Position numbers and translations under genes: made by a program. The notes below the pieces were generated by a model. That model saw nothing but the letters and a program-made list of their open reading frames with translations, had not been told where the DNA came from and did not search any database. From Balamuthia mandrillaris (Eukaryota > Discosea > Longamoebia > Balamuthiidae): a DNA stretch of 64,000 nucleotides. Each line of letters begins with the position of its first letter. Within the stretch, counting starts at the first letter, position 1. Positions 23,738 to 33,833 of the stretch are shown in pieces. The stretch lies in assembly GCA_031835245.1 (NCBI GenBank), contig JAVKOQ010000137.1, forward strand, positions 1-64,000, in the 5' to 3' direction.

Positions 23738-24498
23738 ATGGAAGAAGAACAAGAAGACAAGTTTGAGGCATGCCCTCCAGCTCAAGAAGGAGAAGAAGGG
23801 CTGGAGCAGGAGGTGCCTCCCATCAAGAACATCATATGGGACCTCGGGGGAGTGCTGATCCAGTGGAACCCGCGCCTCATCGTATCCACGCTCTTCAGCG
23901 AGCGCGGCGAGGAGAACATCCCTTACGACCTCTGCGAAACGACCGCTCTGCCCTGTTGGAAGGATCTGGACAGGGGCACCATCACCAGGGAGGAAGCCGT
24001 TGCCATGCTGCCTGCTCACTACAACAAAGGTTGCTCTGCTATGTTGTTTTCTTTCGTTCTTTGTGGTTGCTTGGCTCACTTTTGAAGAAAGAGGACTACC
24101 GAACGTTCGTCGATGGAGTGGGTCCCTTCTTCATCCCGCTCAAGCCAGGGGTTGACCTCCTCAACCAGCTCCGCGCCACAGGGCGCTACCGGCACTTTGT
24201 CCTCTCCAACTTTCACCGGGACTACTTTGAGGAGCTCCGCGCCCGCTACAACCACACGGAGGTCTGCTTCTCCCTCTTTGATGGCCTCTGCGTCTCCGCT
24301 TGGCATCACCACATCAAGCCGGAGAGGGAGATCTACATGATGCTATTCAGGGAGTTTGGGCTGAACCCCAGGGAGTGTTTGTTCATAGATGACTCGGAGG
24401 TGAACGTCCGGGCGGGAGAGGAGTTTGGCATGAGAGGAGTGGTGTGCAGGGATCATGACCAGCTGAAAGAGGATTTGCAACGGCTAAAGCTGTTGTAA
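23738..24498 (+). CDS. HAD-superfamily hydrolase (YihX / epoxide-hydrolase N-domain type)
   Basis: Two exons (23738-24029 and 24092-24498) give 232 aa. Motif I is IIWDLGGVLIQWNP: the first Asp is the nucleophile and the second Asp is replaced by Gly, the DLGGVL form common in the YihX/sEH-N branch. FVLSNF is motif II, HIKPER carries the motif III Lys, and LFIDDSEVNVRAG is motif IV. The family dephosphorylates small sugar phosphates or lipid phosphates; substrate unknown here. Twenty-five acidic residues precede the domain. The acceptor was taken five bases downstream of the nearest AG because only this keeps the frame. It ends convergently 74 bp from the AlkD-like gene. Confidence 0.88.
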
Positions 24499-24572
24499 AG
24501 GAACGCTCTCTCTTTCTGTCTACTCTCTTTTCTCCCTTCTCCTTTTGCTGTGAGAAAAAAAAAGTTGTCTTG

Positions 24573-26242
24573 TTAGTTTGTGGAGGACCGAAGTTGACGT
24601 AACAACTTTGGGAGATGTTTGCTGCCCTCTTTCTTGCTGAGAGGAGATAGCTCGTGTTGATGGTCTTCGATGAACTGATGCACGAGAGCAGGGTTGCTCT
24701 TGGAGTACTCGCGAAGAGCCCAACCAATGGCTTTACGAATGAAGAAGTCTTCCTCGTGCATTCTGTTCTTGCAATATCTTTTGTCCCTATGTGAATAAGA
24801 AATAAAAGAAGAGAAGAGAGCTCAGGATAAGTAGGTACCTGAAGAGGCGCTGTGTGTCGGTGTCATGTTTGTACTTGAGTTGATATATAATGGAGGTCCT
24901 TCGTATCCACAAGTTCTCGTCCTCGTTCCATCTGTCCAGCACATCCAGCACACTGTGATACTGCCCTTCTTTCTGTTCTTCTCGTTCTTCCTCTCCATGT
25001 TCTTCTGCTAGTTCACCTTGTTCTTCTCTCTCTTTTTGTTTTCCTTCCGTTTCTACTACCTCTTCTTCTTTGACTGCTTCCTCTTCTCCTTCTTCGTCTT
25101 CGTCTTCGTCATCGTCTTCTTCTTGACTCAATTCTAGTTGAGACTTAACCAAGGGACCTACGAGGCTGGAAGCGATGGCATCAACAGTGTCCCACCAACT
25201 CTTGTTTCTGATCATGAACTCAAACGTGGAGGTCAACAGGTCCGGCGTCCAGAGCTTTCGATTGCTCAGGGCCAAGTCAATGGCTGCCAATTGGAACTCC
25301 CTTTGTTCTACATGGTTATGAAGCAGATGAATACTCAAGAAAGAAGTGACAAGAAAGAAAGAAAGAAGCGACAAGAAAGAAAGAAAGTAACGAACGAGAA
25401 CAAGAACAAGAAAGAAACCCAAAAAGAAATAAGAAAAAAAAAAACAGCGAAGTAAAGATATAAAAGTAACCTTTATCCCATAAAAGCTCGATGGCGGAGC
25501 ACAGGTCGGCGGTTTTGGTGATGGGGTGTTTGAGGAAGACACTCCTTTGGACGAGCTTGCGAGTGGGTTGGCGCAGACCCCAAAACTCAAACTGCTTTTT
25601 GAAAGAACTGTAAAACGGAAGAGATCTATGGCGTCGCACCCGTGGTGAACTACCAGGATCCCCGAGTGGACAAAAGGAAGCCTCTCTCTCCAAAACGACA
25701 ACTGAAGCCCAACCCACGGTACCAGAAAACACAGGTCGTGAAGCTCCTCTCTCCTCAAAAAAAAGAACAGAACGAAGAAAAGGTGCCCAGCGTGACAAAG
25801 AAAAGACTGGCCAAAAGAACAAAACGAAAAAAAAAAGCCCCCTAAAAAATAAATTTTTGATTTTTCTGATCCCTTTTCTCCACTCTCTAAAATAATGGCC
25901 AGCGCACGCTTTGGTGGCAAAATAGCACAAAAATAATAGGTTGTTATAAATACATATTAGGGTGGGTAAATTACCTGAGGGGTGGGACGTTTACCGAAGG
26001 GGTGGGACTTTTAGCGTTGTGGGGTGGGACGTTTACCCGATTCCCTCTCTTTTTTTTTTTTTTTTTTTTTCAAAAGAAATATACACACGTTACCTCATAT
26101 ATTTTTTTCTGTAGAAAAAATATATATACCTCAAATATTTTTTCTGCCCAAGTGCGATGGAGGCATTCGCGTTGGCCTTGTACACCTTTGCCAACGCGTC
26201 CACCAACGCCACAGCCTTTCGGGAGCTCCTATGCTTCGGCAT
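24573..26242 (-). CDS. AlkD-like DNA alkylation repair protein
   Basis: Four exons (26242-26130, 25607-25471, 25307-24839, 24786-24573) give 310 aa. The fold is the HEAT-like repeat set of the DNA_alkylation_repair family: YLSSFKKQFEFWGLRQPTRK, then ELLWDKEQREFQLAAIDLAL, KSWWDTVDAIAS, WIRRTSIIYQL and DFFIRKAIGWALREYSKSNP, all family landmarks. Bacterial AlkD excises 3- and 7-alkylpurines from DNA. A 60-residue Glu-rich insert (about 175-235), absent from AlkD, sits between repeats. Exon 1 is a short N-terminal exon 520 bp away from exon 2; it is the only upstream ATG frame whose donor phase fits. Glycosylase activity is inferred from the family. Confidence 0.85.
25959..26039. repeat. tandem GGGGTGGGACGTTTACC repeat, intron 1 of the AlkD-like gene
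   Basis: Four units of a 20-25 bp G-rich motif (GGGTGGGTAAATTACC, GGGGTGGGACGTTTACC, GGGGTGGGACTTTTAGC, GGGGTGGGACGTTTACC). The rest of the 520-bp intron has no other pattern. G runs of four could form G-quadruplexes on the plus strand. Confidence 0.8.
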
Positions 26243-26287
26243 CCTCGCGTCTCTCACAGTGTCGTGCAGGAATAGTTTTACAAACAA

Positions 26288-26402
26288 AATTTTTCTCAGA
26301 ATTTTTTGATCCCATCGACGGAAGGTTTGTCGACGGAATATTAGTTATACGAAATTTTTCTCGGAATTTTTTATCTATCCTGTCGACGAAAAATGTCGAC
26401 AC
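26288..26402. repeat. 64-bp tandem duplication with GTCGAC motifs
   Basis: AATTTTTCTC(A/G)GAATTTTTT occurs at about 26288 and again at about 26352, each followed by a TCGACG motif; TGTCGAC is then repeated at about 26380 and 26393. It lies in the spacer between the AlkD-like and Frizzled-like genes. Confidence 0.6.
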
Positions 26403-26554
26403 TATTTACTGTCCAATCGTAATTCAAACACATGTTCATTTGCGCGTTTTGGACTAAATGAGGCGCTAAATTGATGATTTAAAAATCATCAAATCATACT
26501 GGACGTCTTCTTGTTCTTTCCTCGGAAACGAACGAGAAAAGACTTGAGAACGGA

Positions 26555-29500
26555 ATGAATGTCCTGGTGCCGACCAGTTGGATGTGTTTGTTGCTGCTTC
26601 TGTGGGCTCCGGAGGGAGGGCTTGGCCAGAGCTGTCAATCGGCAGGCTCCTTTCTTCCTCCTTTCTGCGCTGCGTTGGGGCTGAATTATTCCGTTTATGT
26701 TGCTGCTGGATCCTCACTCCTCATTTCACAGAAGTTTGCCGAGTAACTCATCTTCTTTTCTCTTGTATTTTTTGTTTTTGTTTTTATTTTTGCCACTTTG
26801 CTCTGTGCATGCTGACAAGAAACAACAACAGAGCAACAACCGGACCGTTGCTCATTACAGATAAACAGTGTCAGGCGGCAGGTGTTGCGGTTCTTTGTTC
26901 GGCCATCTTCGCGCCTTGCGTCTCCGCTGTCAACTCTTCCTTTCTTTCGCATGAGCCTTTACCTCAACACGTTTGCCGCTCCTCTTGCGAACGTTTTCGG
27001 CGGTTGTGTTCTCTGTATGCTGATAACATCGATTGTGGTGCGGAACAATTCGGTGATGAATCTCGTACGTTTAGTTTTGTTGATACGGAAGGATACAACG
27101 TCACCCTTGTATTGCCATGGTTTGGTTTCTTCTTTCTTGTTCTTGTTCTTGTTCTTCTTCTTCTTCTTGTTCTTGTTCTTGTTCTTGTTCTTGTTCTTCT
27201 TCTTCTTCTTCTTCTTCTTCTTCTTCTTCTTCTTCTTCTTCTTCTTCTTGTTCTTGTTTTTCTCCTTGTTCTTCTTCTTCTTCTTCTTCTTCTTCTTCTT
27301 CTTCTTCTTCGTTTCCCGTCTAATACTCTCCTCCTTCGTTCTTGAATATGAATATATAAGTTGGGAAGGCCTTGAAGACTATAAAGGACCATTCCCATTT
27401 GCTGAATGTCCTTATCCACTGATTACTGAACTACCAAAACCCTCTTGTGGGAAACCTTGTGAGGTACCTCTTTGGAGCGAGTGGGAGTGGGATACCTTTA
27501 GGAAAATGTATCAAGTACTGGGGTGGATAACCTTCTTCGCCTCAACAGCCCTTTTGGCTTCAAACATCTTAAACCCGTTAAAAAGAAACGTCAGAGATAA
27601 CTTGGTAATATTTATGCCCGTTCCGTTTCATTTTCGTTGCCTACTTCTTCTTGTTCTTCTTCCTCTTCATCTTCTTCTTCTTCTTCTTCTTCTCCGTTTT
27701 TTGCTTCTTCTTCTTCTTTTTCTTCTTCTTCTTTCTTCTTCTTCGTTTTCTTTTCTTCTTGTTCTTCTTCTTCCTCTTCCTCTTCCTCTTCCTCTTCCTC
27801 TTCCTCTTCCTCTTCCTCTTCCTCTTCCTCTTCCTTCATCTTCTTATTTTTTTCTTCTTTTCCATCTTGTTCTTCTTTATTTTCTTCCACCTGCCCTTTA
27901 TTAGTTCGTTCTTATCTTATATGCATTGTAGGTAACGTTTTTGGCGTTGGGATTGTGGTTGAAAGCGTTCACGTTGAGTTGGGGCAGTTCATATGGCTTT
28001 CATGAGATGCGCTGTAACAGTAACGGCGGGGCTGACTTCCAGAGCTCGCCTTGTGTTGCCTTTTGTACGGATCTTTCTTTCTCGGTTCTTTACATGAGGT
28101 TCTGAATGCAAGTGATGCAGCTGTATTTTACGTATGGAGCAATTACATCACCACGACTTGGTGGCTGAACATATGGTTTGTCTTTCGTTTCACGTTCAGT
28201 TTTCATTTTATTGAATATTTCCTATGTTCCCTTGGTGTATTCTCGGTTTTTGCTGGGCCTTCTTTTCAGCATAAACTTGTTGTTGATAGTGGTATTCAAC
28301 CAGCCAATGGAGGTTGGCAAATGGAGGTTGATCGGCTATCACGTTTGGGGATGGGGCTTCGGCGTCCTGATGCTCATTCTTTTGGGAGCAAACGACTTGT
28401 TTGGGTCAGGAGAAGAGAACCCCATTTGCAATCTGGTCAGCAAACTGGACGAAGTGGATGAGACAGATGGCCTGATAGTAGCCTTTTATTATGTACCACT
28501 CATGCTCATGCTCTTGGTTGGAATCGGCATGCTAGTAGCGGTGTTGATATCTATTGCTAGAGTTTGTTTGCCCTATCTTCTTATTTTCTCTTCTTTACTT
28601 TTTGTCCTTTTTATCTTCTTCTTGTTCTTCTGTTCTTGTTTTTGTTCTTCTTCTTCTTGTTCTTCTTCTTCTTCTTCTTCTTCTTCTTCTTCTTCTTCTT
28701 CTTCTTCTTGTTCTTCTTCTTCTTCTTCTTCTTGTTCTTGTTCTTCTTCTTGTTCTTCTTCTTGTTCTTCTTCTTGTTCTTCTTGTTCTTCTTCTTCTTC
28801 TTCGTCTTCTTCTTCTTCTTCTTCTTCTTCTTCTTCTTCTTCTTCCTGGACTTTTTTTTCTTTCTCCCACAAACGAATTAAATATTACAGAGTTCAGGAT
28901 GGAAAGGTGTACAATCACAATGGCGGGTCATGACAGCCATTCTCATTATCATTGTTACATACGTATTCCCAATCACCATTTACTTCATAAAACTGTCAGA
29001 TAAGAATAATGGGATTGAAGATGGCATTGCATACTTTCAATGTATATTTACGGCTGAGAACGCAGCAAACGATTGTACCTCTGTCTCAAATATCATTCCC
29101 TTTGGACTAGAGTTGACAAACGTATTCATGGATGGGTCTTCTGGCTTTTGGATTGTACTGGTTTTTGCAGTAACATGGTCCAATTTTTGGTTCGTTTTCT
29201 TTGTGTCATCCTTCTTTATCTTCGTTTCTTTCTTCCTTCCTCGTTGTTCCTTTCTTGTTCTCTCGCTCACCTCTCTCTCTCTCTCTCTTGCCCTCACTCC
29301 TTTTCCCTCTGTTCATTACTTGTCGTTCTCATTCGTATTCCCCTGTTATTGCTTTGGAGAAGCTTTTGGCGAACCCTTTTCATCACTGGAATTCTAAAGG
29401 GAGAGTTGAAAAGTGTGGTAGCCAGCAACAGTTCTTCATCTTCTTCCGAAAGAGCGCCCTCCCCAGCTCCCACCCGCCAAACAACCAGAACAAAGAATCG

Positions 29501-29615
29501 TAGGCGATCGGTAACAATGGAAGGTAATATAATGGTAACGGTGGTGAAGATGGAGGATAAAACGGAACTACAGTCTGATTCCGATGGGGAGGGGCCTTTA
29601 TCAGAGGAAGACTGA
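26555..29615 (+). CDS. Frizzled-like seven-transmembrane receptor
   Basis: Eight exons (26555-26742, 26832-27119, 27361-27604, 27932-28064, 28121-28175, 28270-28561, 28891-29189, 29363-29615) code for 583 aa. A signal peptide (residues 1-24) precedes a Cys-rich Frizzled domain (about 25-165; CQAAGVAVLCSAIFAPC and HVCRSSCERFRRLC match its conserved cysteines). Seven hydrophobic segments follow (for example LGWITFFASTALLASNIL, NYITTTWWLNIW, LMLMLLVGIGMLVAVLIS). The cytoplasmic tail starts FWRTLFITG and is Ser/Arg-rich with an acidic end; a canonical KTxxxW is not seen. Frizzled/Smoothened-like receptors exist in Dictyostelium without Wnt ligands, so the ligand is unknown. Introns 2, 3 and 6 are mostly (TTC)n. 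Confidence 0.9.
27124..27312. repeat. (TTC)n/(TTCTTG)n microsatellite, Frizzled-like intron 2
   Basis: Begins only a few bases after the donor site and fills almost the whole intron. Pyrimidine-rich on the sense strand. Confidence 0.9.
27643..27835. repeat. (TTC)n and (CTCTTC)n microsatellites, Frizzled-like intron 3
   Basis: A TTC tract followed by about ten perfect CTCTTC hexamers (27770-27830). A third, 240-bp TTC tract of the same gene lies in intron 6 at about 28613-28850. Confidence 0.9.
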
Positions 29616-29927
29616 CTGGTAGCAAGTTGGTGCTGTGAAGTGAAGGCTGAGGCCAGTAACGGCCAGACAACGAGCAGCAAAATAAATCGCATTAACGTCG
29701 ACACAAGAATACTATTGCTCAAGCTGTGTACGTTTACTGCTGGAATTGTGGTGCTGGAACCCTCGCCCCAAATTTATTCAACATACGTCATCTGACCTAA
29801 ATAAGGAAATAACCCCTAACGCCCTTTCGCGCAACAGAAGCTCCAGCTGCTCTCACTTTCGAATTCTAACGTTAAAGCTTATCGTCGGCGCAAGAAACAA
29901 AGTTAAAAAATAGAGGGGTGAAAAAAG

Positions 29928-31949
29928 ATGGCGAGCAGGCTCTGCTTGATTTTGTTGTTGTGCCTTTATTCTTCGCTGGCCACAGTTTGGGCCTCTCCAG
30001 ATGAGCTTCTTTATTCCGTGGAGGCGGCTCTCGCTGCCCATAAGGTAGCGAACAACCAGAAGTTTCAAACTCAAGTGGTTTTCCTGAACGCTTTGGCTTC
30101 TGTGATTAGTGCGCAATTTTGCAACGGTTTGTCTCTGCTTCAACTCTTGTTCTTATCTAAAGTTCTCTTTGAACTAACGCCATTCATAGGTACGGTGGAC
30201 ATCTACACCGACGAGCAACTCAACAGGATCGTTCAATTCGGACTTCCTTTGTACGCCTGTTATTCCCCTTCTATTCACTTCGCATCTGCTCTGTTCTGTC
30301 CTGTGCATCATTCCTTTGCTCTTCATCGCACTTGTCTGCTCTGACCTTTTGCAACACACGATAAATCAAAAGGCTGTTAGAGGATGTTCAACAATGTCAA
30401 AGAGAAACAGAGTCATCTTTCGCGGTGGCCACTGGATCTCCCCAAGAAGCGTGGGATACACTGCTGCAACATGAGTTGCTCTCCTCACGCAAAAGATGGA
30501 CTCATTGGGGTGTTGGAGTGTCTCCTGGCCACAGCTCAATTGTTGACGACATGTGTTGGGCCGTGGTTGCGGTTAGTATTTGCTCTTTTTCATGCGCGTG
30601 TGAAAAGAAAATGGAGAGTGAAAAAGAAAACAAGTCGCACTGATTCTTTCGGTTCTCCTAAACAACAGGTTGTAAGCCGGGCAAGCCACCTCAGCCCTGA
30701 AGGTTCTCCCTGCGGCCAGGTACCCGGCACCATCTGCGCGCCCATTGAGGTCTGTGACGGCAAAGGCCGCTGTATTCCAGCAACGGGCAACGCCCCCGTC
30801 GGCACCCCTTGTGGCAACCCGTTCGCAGACTACTGCACCGCCCCTGACACCTGCGACGGGCTTGGCAATTGTCGCGCAAATCACGCTCCTCTGGAGACCG
30901 TATGTGCCGACGAGAGCAGCAGTATCGATGATGAATGCGGAGCCCAAGGGTTTTGCGATGGCGGTGGAAACTGCCGAGGAATTGCTTGGGTTGCCCATGG
31001 CACCCCATGCGGCGTTTCCGTCAACGTTCCCCATAACTGCACGTATCCCAATGACACTGCGCTCTGTGTCAACGTGTGTGAGGGCTTCGTTTGCAACGGT
31101 GCTGGCAACTGCACCTACCAACAGCTTAACCCCGGAGACGATTGCGAATGCATCGTGGCCAGCGACCATCACAATGGCACGTGCCAAGCAGACAACTCGT
31201 GCTTGTGCGAAGGTTGCTTCCCTCCCTTCGCCACGGTGCTGTTGGAGGAAGGACGGCGCATACGAATGGACCAACTCCAGGAGGGACATCGGGTGCAAGT
31301 CCTTCTGGAGGATGGTTCCCTCGGGTTCGAACCTGTTGTGGCCATGTTGCACACCTCTCGCGCTGCCCTGACCGCATACCGCACCTTCCATCTCCAACCT
31401 TCTGCTGGACAGAAGGCCCACTTTACCCTCAGCCCAGGGCACAACGTTTATGTGCTGGTCCGCCAACAAGAAGAGGAGGGTAGCAAGTTCTTCTCAGCAG
31501 AGGAAGTGGTGGAAGCAAGGGCCAACGGACGCATCGTCGCCACCTTCGCAGAGAACGTCAACGCCGGAGACTACTTGCTTTGGAACAACCCCGAGTCTGG
31601 AAACCAGTTGATGGCGGTTCGCGTGGAGAAGGTGGAGGAGAGCAGACAGGCTGGTCTCTACGATCCCATGACGCCCTCCGGTACCATCCTGGTGGACAAC
31701 GTGTTGGCTTCGGTGTATTCAGAGTTCTCCCCTGAGATTGCTCATTGGGTCTTTGCTCCTTTGAGGTGGATGACCACTCTCTTCCCTCCTGTAATTGCTG
31801 ACCAACACGAGGCAGAGGTGACGATGGGAGGAGAAGAGGTAAATATGCATTGGTATCCTCAGCTGTTCAAGACGATCTTTGTGGATAGTGGATTGTCTAA
31901 ATACCTCGTGGCCGAAGGCCAAGTGGCAAGCGCATTTTCTCGCTCGTAA
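29928..31949 (+). CDS. secreted Cys-rich protein with C-terminal Hint (hedgehog-type) domain
   Basis: Four exons (29928-30126, 30190-30250, 30373-30571, 30669-31949) give 579 aa. It has a signal peptide (1-24), an N-terminal region without clear family (to about 155), then about 180 residues of regularly spaced cysteines in CDGxGxC units (VCDGKGRC, TCDGLGNC, FCDGGGNC, VCNGAGNC), and from about residue 336 a Hint module: GCFPPFATVLLEEG, the splice-type block SPGHNVYV with its conserved His, and the closing block DNVLASVYSEF. In Hedgehog-type proteins the module cleaves before its first Cys and may attach a sterol; here Gly-Cys is kept, so cleavage is plausible. Cys of the last block (usually LASCY) is Ser/Val, as in some hog domains. 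The last 80 residues follow the Hint fold. No Hedge domain is present. Confidence 0.85.
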
Positions 31950-32042
31950 AAAAAAAAAAAGATGCAATAATAAGAAGCAGAATAAAAGAACGAGAAAAAG
32001 AAGTTCATACTCATGCAAGAAAGAAAAGCTTCACTCCCATCG

Positions 32043-32269
32043 TTACAGGGTGTTCACGTAGGTTCGAACGGACTCCGGGATGAAAGGGGGAAAAGAGAAA
32101 GTGACTTGCTCTCCGTTACATAACAAACTGACGGCAGCATAATGCGGTTTCTGTGCACGAATGTCTGCGCAATCGCACAGACCCACAAAATACGTGCCAT
32201 TGCGGAAATACAATAGGTGGCCTTTGAAATGAGAGTAGGGTTATGAGTACCAAGGAGAGCGAGAGCGAG

Positions 32270-32358
<89 letters not shown>

Positions 32359-32897
32359 GGGAGCGAGAGAGCTGTAAGAACCAGCATCAACATCAAGGTA
32401 CACGCCAATGACATCCCCATTCACAAAACGAGTATGTGCAGCTACTCCCACTGGTTGTACATGTTGCTTCGAGTAATTGCCAAGCAGTACACATGTGTAT
32501 GGTATGACGCTCCATCCTTTGGAAAGAGGCAGAGAAAAAGTAAACAATAACAAGAAGAAGAAGAAGAAGAAGAAGAAGAAGAACAAGAAAAAGAAGAAGA
32601 AGAAGAAGAACAAGAAAAAGAAGAAGAAGAAGAAGAACAAGAACAAGAACAAGAACAAGAAGAAGAACAAGAAGAAGAACAACAACATAAGACAACATAA
32701 GACAACAAACCAGGATCGGTAGAATGGCCAACAATGGAACGCGAAGAAATAGCATTTGCAACGGGCAATATGCCAATGAAGATCTGTTGGTTAGTGTTGT
32801 CAACAGTCACTTCAAAATAATGCTTGCCTAGTTTTGTCGAAGAAAGAAAGAAAAAGAAAGAATCAAACACGAAAGCGGAGAGAAAGGTAAGTAGAAT

Positions 32898-32929
<32 letters not shown>

Positions 32930-33645
32930 AAGAAGAAGAAGAAGAAGAAGAAGAAGAAGAAGAAGAAGAAGAAGAAGAAGAAGAACAAGAACAAGAACAA
33001 GAACAAGAAGAAGAAGAAGAAGAAGAACAAGAAGAAGAACAAGAACAAGAACAAGAACGTACCAGAGTTCCACTGACGTGCGCTCCTGCACTTTATGTGA
33101 CCATGACCACCGCCGTGTTTCGTGACGGTTAGTTTGTTTGCACTCAGCACGAGAGTTTGCGGCCCGGTGTCCTCAAACAGCACCAAATGATTTTCTATGG
33201 CAGCAAAGCAGAATGTGAGAAGCCATGAAAGCAAAGAAGCAGGGAACGAAGACGAGAGAAGGGAGAAGCAGAGCAAAGGGAAGGAGAGAGAGAAGAGAAT
33301 GAAAAGCAGAAAAGCCGTGATCCGGAGCAGCTGAGCAGAGGCCAAAAAAAAAAAACAGATGAAGAGAACAGAGGAAAAGGACCAACGTTTGCTCAAGTAC
33401 AAAGCCTTCCAGTCCGAGCTTTCAAGGGCTTCTCCTTCCTCGGCAACGTCGACCCCCTGCAGGGCACAATAGTGGTGCCACAGCGTCGGCTCGTGGGAGA
33501 GGCGGTGCATGGCGCTGCTGGCCAGGCAGCAGTGCAGCCAGTCCCGGCCCGGAAGACCCAGCCACTTCAAGCTCTCCACCTGCAACTCCACCGGAAGGTC
33601 CGCAAAGGGAAAGGCAGAAGAGGAAGTCCTTTTCGTTTCTTCCAT
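32043..33645 (-). CDS. F-box and SPRY domain protein (FBXO45-like architecture)
   Basis: Five exons (33645-33387, 33194-33063, 32827-32711, 32516-32382, 32221-32043), all in phase 1, give 273 aa. Residues about 14-55 are an F-box (FADLPVELQVESLKWL, DWLHCCLASSAMHRL). Residues about 95-270 are a B30.2/SPRY domain: GKHYFEVTVDN, IFIGILPVA, GWSVIPYTC, GDVIGVYLDVDAGHLLYFRNG. F-box plus SPRY at this length is the layout of animal FBXO45, an atypical ubiquitin-ligase adaptor, so a substrate-receptor role is inferred; orthology is not shown. All four introns are microsatellite-bearing or purine-rich on the plus strand. Confidence 0.9.
32262..32358. repeat. (GA)n tract, intron 4 of F-box/SPRY gene
   Basis: About 95 bp of GA, CT on the sense strand of the minus-strand gene. 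Confidence 0.9.
32553..33058. repeat. two (GAA)n/(AACAAG)n tracts, introns 2 and 3 of F-box/SPRY gene
   Basis: Tracts at 32553-32698 and 32898-33058, separated by exon 3. Both read (TTC)n on the sense strand, and both begin as pure TTC near the acceptor and turn to TTCTTG toward the donor. Confidence 0.9.
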
Positions 33646-33833
33646 TTCTTATTGTGTTATTTTTTTCTTATACAATTTAAGATATTTTTTGATTTTTGGT
33701 TGGTCCGTTCAAAGATCGATCAACAGTTTTGATTTTTAATTGGTGGCTTGAAATTGTAAGATTTTTTATTTTATTAACACTATAGACCCAATTTACCATG
33801 TGAAATGCTTTGCTTTCATAAAAACCAGACAAG

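Noticed and set aside
24573-25607. AlkD-like gene as a 5'-truncated pseudogene
   Set aside because: A distant exon at 26242-26130 has an ATG, a GTATAT donor and the required phase 2, restoring a full-length protein.
29294-29722. Minus-strand frame starting with a signal-peptide-like MRFILLLVVWPLLASAF
   Set aside because: It lies antisense to the last exon of the Frizzled-like gene and becomes low-complexity after 40 residues; no introns or family support it.
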